DNA of 64,000 nucleotides. It comes from Imbricaverruca yamaguchii. Its lineage: Eukaryota > Arthropoda > Thecostraca > Neoverrucidae. Positions 58,561-64,000 of the stretch are shown here, one piece after another. Made by a program: the position numbers and the translations under genes. The stretch lies in the NCBI GenBank assembly GCA_034440575.1, contig JAOTOL010001388.1, positions 366,001-430,000 of the forward strand. The letters are read 5' to 3'. Position 1 is the stretch's first letter. Each line of letters starts with the position of its first letter. The notes under the pieces were generated by a model. That model did not search any database and had not been told where the DNA came from. It was given only the letters and a program-made list of their open reading frames with translations.

Positions 58561-59617
58561 CAGCCCAAATTTCCTCGGTGGATGTCCGGCGGGAGGTGAT
58601 TATCAGGCAGGTGTCCATCGGAACCATTAATTGAAGCATGTACAAAGACTGCTTCGCACGATTTATCAATCGCTCATGGCTCACCAGAGTAACACGAAAT
58701 GACCACAAACCAAGTGAACAGGACACCCGCAGATTTGCTTTTATTGCCTTGTTTTTACTTTGGGCCGCAAACCAAAAAACAGGGACACCACTAAGAAATC
58801 GCCTAAAGAGGAGGCGCCGATGTAAACTTGGGAATAACTTGCTTAACGGAGTGTTCCGTCGTAGGAACGTTTCGTTTTGAGTTTGCAAGTTTCTCTGTAA
58901 GGGCTCATTACACGAACACTTTTAGAGGTGTCCCCGGCGCGAATCTGCGCGAACGTCGGTTATTTATCACGGATCGGATGGCGTGAGCCACTTCGGATGT
59001 CAGAAGTTGGCTGGCTGGTGCTGGTGCGTCAAAACCAGAACATACAGATTAATTGGAGCTGTCTGTTCTTGAAGCGTCTGCTACCGTTGCTCTGTACAGG
59101 GTACAGGTCATGGCTGGAGATTTAGAGTGCGGCGGGGAGCCGATCCTTTCGTACTTGGCATCCTTCTAATACTAATTGTCACTTTTCCCATTCAATGTAA
59201 AAAGTACGCTGCCGGCCCTGCCTGCAGGGCACGGGTGAATGCTGAAGGCCTTTGTATGCAACGCCTTCTCAATTCAACCCCACACCTACTCTGGGTAGGG
59301 AATACTGCCTACCCCTATTCATAGTTTTATTTATCACAACCGGTAATTATGATGCAATACTGTTGAAAAATATAATAATGCTTAACAATGAGATGCTACA
59401 GTATGCAAAAAGACACATAAGCGAACTATACACATGGTAAGTAAAATAATACAAAAAGAATCTTCGAGTGAGGATAAAATAAAGTGAGTGAGTGAATTAC
59501 ATATTGCAGAATATTGCAAACTTTTAAAAAAGACAACGAAATCAATCTAACATAGCTTAACATGACCTAGCCTGACCTCTTTCTCAGATTTGTTTTAATT
59601 ATAAACGAATTTATTCA
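58561..59617. other. Non-coding upstream of Vsx
   Basis: Unique sequence with no recognised gene. Confidence 0.5.
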
Positions 59618-59621
59618 TTAA

Positions 59622-60464
59622 CTCGTCCCGTGTCGGGGGGGGGTTCTTTAACCGCCCCCTCAGTTTTTTAGCGTATAGTGGACGAAGGGCGCGTGGCAGC
59701 GCGCCCAAGTTTGGTATAGCCTTTCTCACATCAATTTGGCATGCTGTTTCAAAATTTTGAAGTCAGGTCATCTAGGGTCAACGAGTTAGTCAAGGTCAAG
59801 TGAGCTCACCTCCAAAAAATTCAACCAGTCGTCACAATTTAACGGATGCAGATATTTTAATGGAACTTTCAGCGTTTGTTTATCTTTACGGATGCAACAA
59901 AACGTACGAGTTGAATGTTTCATTTTTTTTTCGTTTTTGACTACATATAAATTTTGCGTATTTGCCAAATTGCGGTTCAAGTAGAGGATTATGACTAAAG
60001 TAAGCATTTTGTATTAGGTCAAGTTGACTTCCAACAGCGTTTCTCGGTCTGCTCTACCCATTGGAAAAGGAAAATTAAGGAAAACTTGAAAACTCAAAAT
60101 TTTGACATTTCAAAAAAATAAACTTTTTATTTTTGGGGTGCCAAAAAAATAGCCCTCGTCGATTTCGCTGTCCTTTTCTCATTCCAAATACATTTTTTCT
60201 TCTTCATATATCCCAAAAATGAACTCCCCAGAGTCAAGAATATTATGTAAGTCGTGAAAAGTCGTGAAAATCTAGCCCATGGTGACGTCACTTTTAGAGG
60301 AAATTGTTTTGGAGGGTGGGCCCGGACCCTTCTCGTCGAGCGCTTGCCGATGACACCTCTTTCGTTTTCGTGCGATGCTTAGTTTTGATTTTAGAGGGAG
60401 TCTTCAACCGCCCCCCCTCCCCCTAGACGGGGTGTGAGGATTTGACCGGAAAGACGGCGCGGGA
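59622..60464 (+). mobile_element. TTAA-flanked piggyBac-like MITE, family 1, copy 2
   Basis: It lies between TTAA at 59618-59621 and 60465-60468. The ends are CTCGTCCCGTGTCGGGG and, inverted, TCCCGCGCCGTCTTTCCGG. It shares the interior CATCTAGGGTCAACGAGTTA and ACAAAACGTACGAGTTGAAT with copy 1, in the same orientation. It is non-autonomous. Confidence 0.85.
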
Positions 60465-60468
60465 TTAA

Positions 60469-62534
60469 AACAAATATATTCGTGAGCACTCTAGGCCGCA
60501 GTTATACCCTTGGGCTGCTTCACAATCACACACGGCACCGATAAATTCCATTGCCATTGTAGGTACGGTGTGTGCGTCCACACAGTAAATTATAATACTG
60601 CACTGCATGCTTCAGCTAGCCGCTGACGTGCACTTCGTCTTCCTGCTGAAAAGGTAATGTAACATATAATTGATTGCAGTATTAAGAGCGGCTTATAACG
60701 TTTGCATTACGGTATTAGCAACAATGTTCAGATGCAACATTATACGTCCATTGCTTACAGTGGAGGAGTTTGCATTCTTGAAAGAGTACGAGGGAATGAA
60801 TAAATATTGTTTCCAAGAATTAGTTTGAAGCGATTCACTCTGATTTCTCATATTTGAGAATGCCGGATCTCATTAAAAACATCGTGCAATACCTCCTCTT
60901 GGGGTACCAAAACAAAAGCTCTTGCAATACGGAAGCAGCACAAGCTGTGACAAATGATTCGAACACAAAATAGTTGGCCCCTTGGCGCACCTATGATTCA
61001 CCAATTATAAGCAGGAATAACATCATGACCTTTCCAACGCTATGCATGGGTAGCACCACAAGAGTGCGGCATGAAAACTGTTCAGCATCATGCTCCACAG
61101 TCTACTTAATCGGCTTGCCTGCTTCCACTCCTACCGATGAGGCCGAGAGATATCCGCCTGCACAAATCCTGCTGTGCACGCTGGGCGCCAGGTGACTGGG
61201 CGGCTTAGGCAGGGCAGGTGCCCGGATGTGGAATCGTGCTCGGGTGGTCAGCCGAGCAGCCATCAGCTTGTGTAGACACGTCGAATGTGTATTTGCTGGT
61301 CGCCGCCGCCATCATCACCTGAGATCCAGGGGTGTGTCGATTTTCCGCTCAAACTCAGGGTCTGGCAGATGCCATGTGATCTACGGATCAGTGCTGAGCC
61401 GGCCAATTTCGCAGACAGCGCAGATGTGTCTCAATTGTTGCTGAGTGGATGCAGTGCAGCCATCCACCGACGGATTGTACACTCATTTGGAGTGTTCGCA
61501 GTTCATGTCCGCATGTATTTCTTCGCCGCGAGACTGATTTCTGATTTATGTGTGGTCCATTATATGGAGCATGCGGATCAAGCAAGCCTCTGTAGACGTA
61601 ATTTGGAAGGTAACAACACTACATTTCACCCTATCTCAAACTTAAAATCAATTCAGCGTTTTGTGAGTATGGTTAGCAGCCTACCATAAAAATAGGTACA
61701 CGAGTATCAAAAGACATTGCATATGGGATCAATATGGTAGTCAGGCATTGCAACCGGCTTTACTACATCAAGTGCACCATGTCCTGGTAATCAGGGGCGG
61801 TCGGCCCTTGTAAGGCACTAAGGCACTGCCTCACCTGAGTAGAGCTGGGAAGTACTTTTGTATGTTATTTTCATAAAATGATGTTTTCATCCACTGGAGA
61901 ATAGGAAACTTGAAAAACTGGAAACAAATATGCACTGATGACTTATAATTATGGCGAAAATTGAAGTTCATTTACACCATTTACATCTTAGCTTCCAAAC
62001 AGCTCTATCACCGGCCTGCAGAGGCTAGCCTCTCACACATCGCCATATAGTGCGTTTGGTAGGTCGGGACCCTCCAATATTGTTTGGCAATCGGTGACGT
62101 CACATGGGGTGAACAATTGCTCAGTCCCGTAGGCGCTCCAGCGAAACTTCCGTGTTTTCCACACGATATTTCCGATCTTGAACACCATCGAAATGGGACA
62201 AAATTGGGTTCATTTGAAAGCTTGAAGAATCTTGTCCACGAATATGAGCCGTATTTTCTATAACACTAGGATTTTTCGTTTGGGCCCACACTGACTACTT
62301 TCATGTCAAGCGCCGCAGGAATCGCGTGGTGCCACGGGTGGTAGCAGAATGATGAGTCAGGCCAACTGAAGAGCACGGCCGGGTAGGAGGGGTAGGAGCA
62401 AGTTAGAGATAACTGCTGCAAGATAATTCATCCCCACTCGGTGCAGGGTCGCAAACAAGGGTGGGGATACTAGGGGCATGTGCCCCCATGGGAAGGTAGT
62501 ACCCATCGGGCCAGGAAAAGGCGCCAACATTATA
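60469..62534. other. Non-coding, unique
   Basis: No gene is recognised. CAGGGGCGGTCGGCCCTTGT at about 61794, followed by AAGGCACTGCCTCACC, resembles a hAT-type left end without a visible partner. Confidence 0.45.
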
Positions 62535-62538
62535 TTAA

Positions 62539-63367
62539 TCCTCGCCGTCTTCCCGGTTAAATCCTCACACCCCGTCTCAGGGAGGGGGCTGTTGAAGACC
62601 CCCTCTAAAATCCAAACTAAGCATCGCACAAAAACGAAAGAGGTATCATTGGAAAGCGCTCGACGAGTAGGGTCCGGGTCCACCCCCCAAAAAACATTTC
62701 CCCAAAAGTGACGTCACCAGGGGTGCTGGATTTTCACGACTTTTCACGACTTACATTATTTTTTTTTAACTCTGGGGAGTTGATTTTGGGGATATATGAA
62801 AAAAACAATATTTATTTGGAATGAGAAAAGGACAGCGAAATCGACCAGGGCTATATTTTTTTTTCGCCCCAAAAATAACAATTTTTATTTTAAAACATTT
62901 CAAAATTTTGAGTTTTCAAGTGTTCTTTAATTTTATTCTTCCAATAGGTAGAGGAGACCGAGAAACGTTGTTGGAACTCAAGTTGCCCTAATAAAAAATG
63001 CTTGCTTTAGCCAGAATCCTGCATTTAAACTGCAATATGGCAAATGCGCAAAATGTGTATGCAGTAAAAAAAAATCAAATTGTACGTTTTGTTGTATCTA
63101 TAAAGATAAGCAAACGCTGAAAGTTTCATTAAAATATCTGTATCCATTAAAGCGTGACGACTGGTTGAACGTTTTTGGAGGTGACCTCATTTGACCTTGA
63201 TTAACTCGTTGTCCCTAGATGACCTGACAAAAAGATTTTGAATCAGCATGTCAAATTGATGTGGAAAAAGGTATGCAAAATTTGGCCGCGTTGCCGTGCC
63301 CGTTCGTCCGCTATCCACGAAAAACCTGAGGGGGCGGTTGAAGACCCCCCCCCCAGAACGGGACGGG
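62539..63367 (-). mobile_element. TTAA-flanked piggyBac-like MITE, family 1, copy 3 (inverted)
   Basis: It lies between TTAA at 62535-62538 and 63368-63371, in the opposite orientation to copies 1 and 2. The right terminus, read inverted, is CCCGTCCCGTTCTGGGGG, as in copy 1. It carries a perfect AGGTCA direct repeat with 4-base spacing (63182-63197, on minus). It is non-autonomous. Confidence 0.87.
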
Positions 63368-63483
63368 TTAAGGCTACCGGCGGAGGCACCTATGCTGGTT
63401 GGAATAGCACGCCCTTATCACCCATGTGCAGATACGGAACCTGCAGCTGGTTTTCAGGATTGTTTTCCATTTTTCATTTATAT

Positions 63484-63553
63484 ACGTCTAGGCGTGTTCT
63501 TTACGTCTAGGCGTTCATATACGCCTAGGCGTGTTCATATGCCAGGCGTGTTC
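63484..63553. repeat. 22-bp repeat with palindromic ACGCCTAGGCGT
   Basis: Three to four copies of ACG(T/C)CTAGGCGTGTTC. The copy at 63521-63532 is a perfect 12-bp palindrome. Confidence 0.8.
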
Positions 63554-63599
63554 TTTTTGTGTATTTTTGAAGGCCAAGTTCCTCCTCTGTCCACTAATA

Positions 63600-64000
63600 A
63601 TTTATACTTTTAACATCAGGTACCATGGAGCATGCACTCCACCGATGTTGGGCTTCCCATTAACTTCATGTATTTTGCACTGAAATAATCCATAAGAAGT
63701 AAAACTATAACAATAATAATTAAATACATCCATATCAAATATATAATATATAATATGTATGTGTATACTTCTAATTATGAAATGGAAATATATGGAAACT
63801 TCCCGGCAATTTCGGAAGAATTTGAACACGAGGGAGTAGGTTGAAATCCCCTCACTTCGGAACGATGGTGATAGGTTTGGCACCTTGCAGCGCCAAATTA
63901 GGTTGTTTATACTGATCTTAACATAAAATAATAATGGGTACTTATGAAAAATACTGGTCGAAATCCGGCGATTTTTTTCTGCATTACCTCATTTGGGTTC
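63600..64000. other. SINE-like fragment, then AT-rich unique DNA
   Basis: Bases 63605-63690 show ACTTTTAACATCAGGTACC and TTCATGTATTTTGCACTG, a diverged relative of 55205-55315. No gene is seen to the window end. Confidence 0.45.

Overview
The window is animal genomic DNA, most likely from an arthropod. A crustacean is plausible, but the sequence cannot fix the species. There is no operon-like gene packing. Most of the long open frames are stop-free tandem repeats. The one clear host gene is a homeobox gene of the visual system homeobox class (Vsx/Chx10) on the minus strand. Four of its exons can be read: exon 1 (57898-58116, start codon and octapeptide FAIQELLGL), exon 2 (48878-49037), exon 3 (6127-6214, basic run and start of the homeodomain) and exon 4 (4116-4239, homeodomain residues 6-46). 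All intron phases join correctly (0, 1, 2, and 0 at the open end). The exon with the rest of the homeodomain (WFQNRR) and the CVC domain was not found and should lie beyond base 1. The window is therefore essentially one 54-kb gene body whose exons total about 0.6 kb. Introns 1, 2 and 3 are about 8.9, 42.7 and 1.9 kb.

The introns hold an unusual density of minisatellites: more than 25 separate arrays with units from 5 to 57 bp, plus TA, CA, GAGAAA and pentamer microsatellites. Several touch or lie close to Vsx exons. A 36-bp array at 48069-48898 has amplified the exon 2 / intron 2 splice-donor junction itself. A degenerate, in-frame 30-bp array sits on the exon 2 acceptor. Other arrays lie 114 bp from the exon 3 acceptor and about 50 bp from the exon 1 donor.

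Mobile elements: an apparently intact 2.65-kb DNA transposon (27133-29779) encodes a 553-residue hAT-like transposase candidate. It has terminal inverted repeats of about 170-180 bp and has split a 33-bp minisatellite, with a 9-bp target duplication. Two families of TTAA-flanked, piggyBac-like non-autonomous elements are present: three copies of one (11953-12862, 59622-60464, 62539-63367) and one internally duplicated copy of the other (20594-21920). There are also a tRNA-headed SINE (about 15770-16085) with two related 3' fragments, a 200-bp tRNA-like palindrome (1951-2150), an inverted-repeat element around a long CA tract with hammerhead-like ends (22556-23428), and small hAT-type MITEs or lone ends.

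Between the repeats are GC-rich islands of 150-450 bp with TAATTA, ATTGG, E-box or CRE-like motifs. They are candidate intronic regulatory elements of the Vsx gene, which is an inference. Upstream of exon 1 (58117-58560) is a CpG-rich, promoter-like region. From 58.6 to 64 kb I see no gene, only transposon copies and unique AT-rich DNA.
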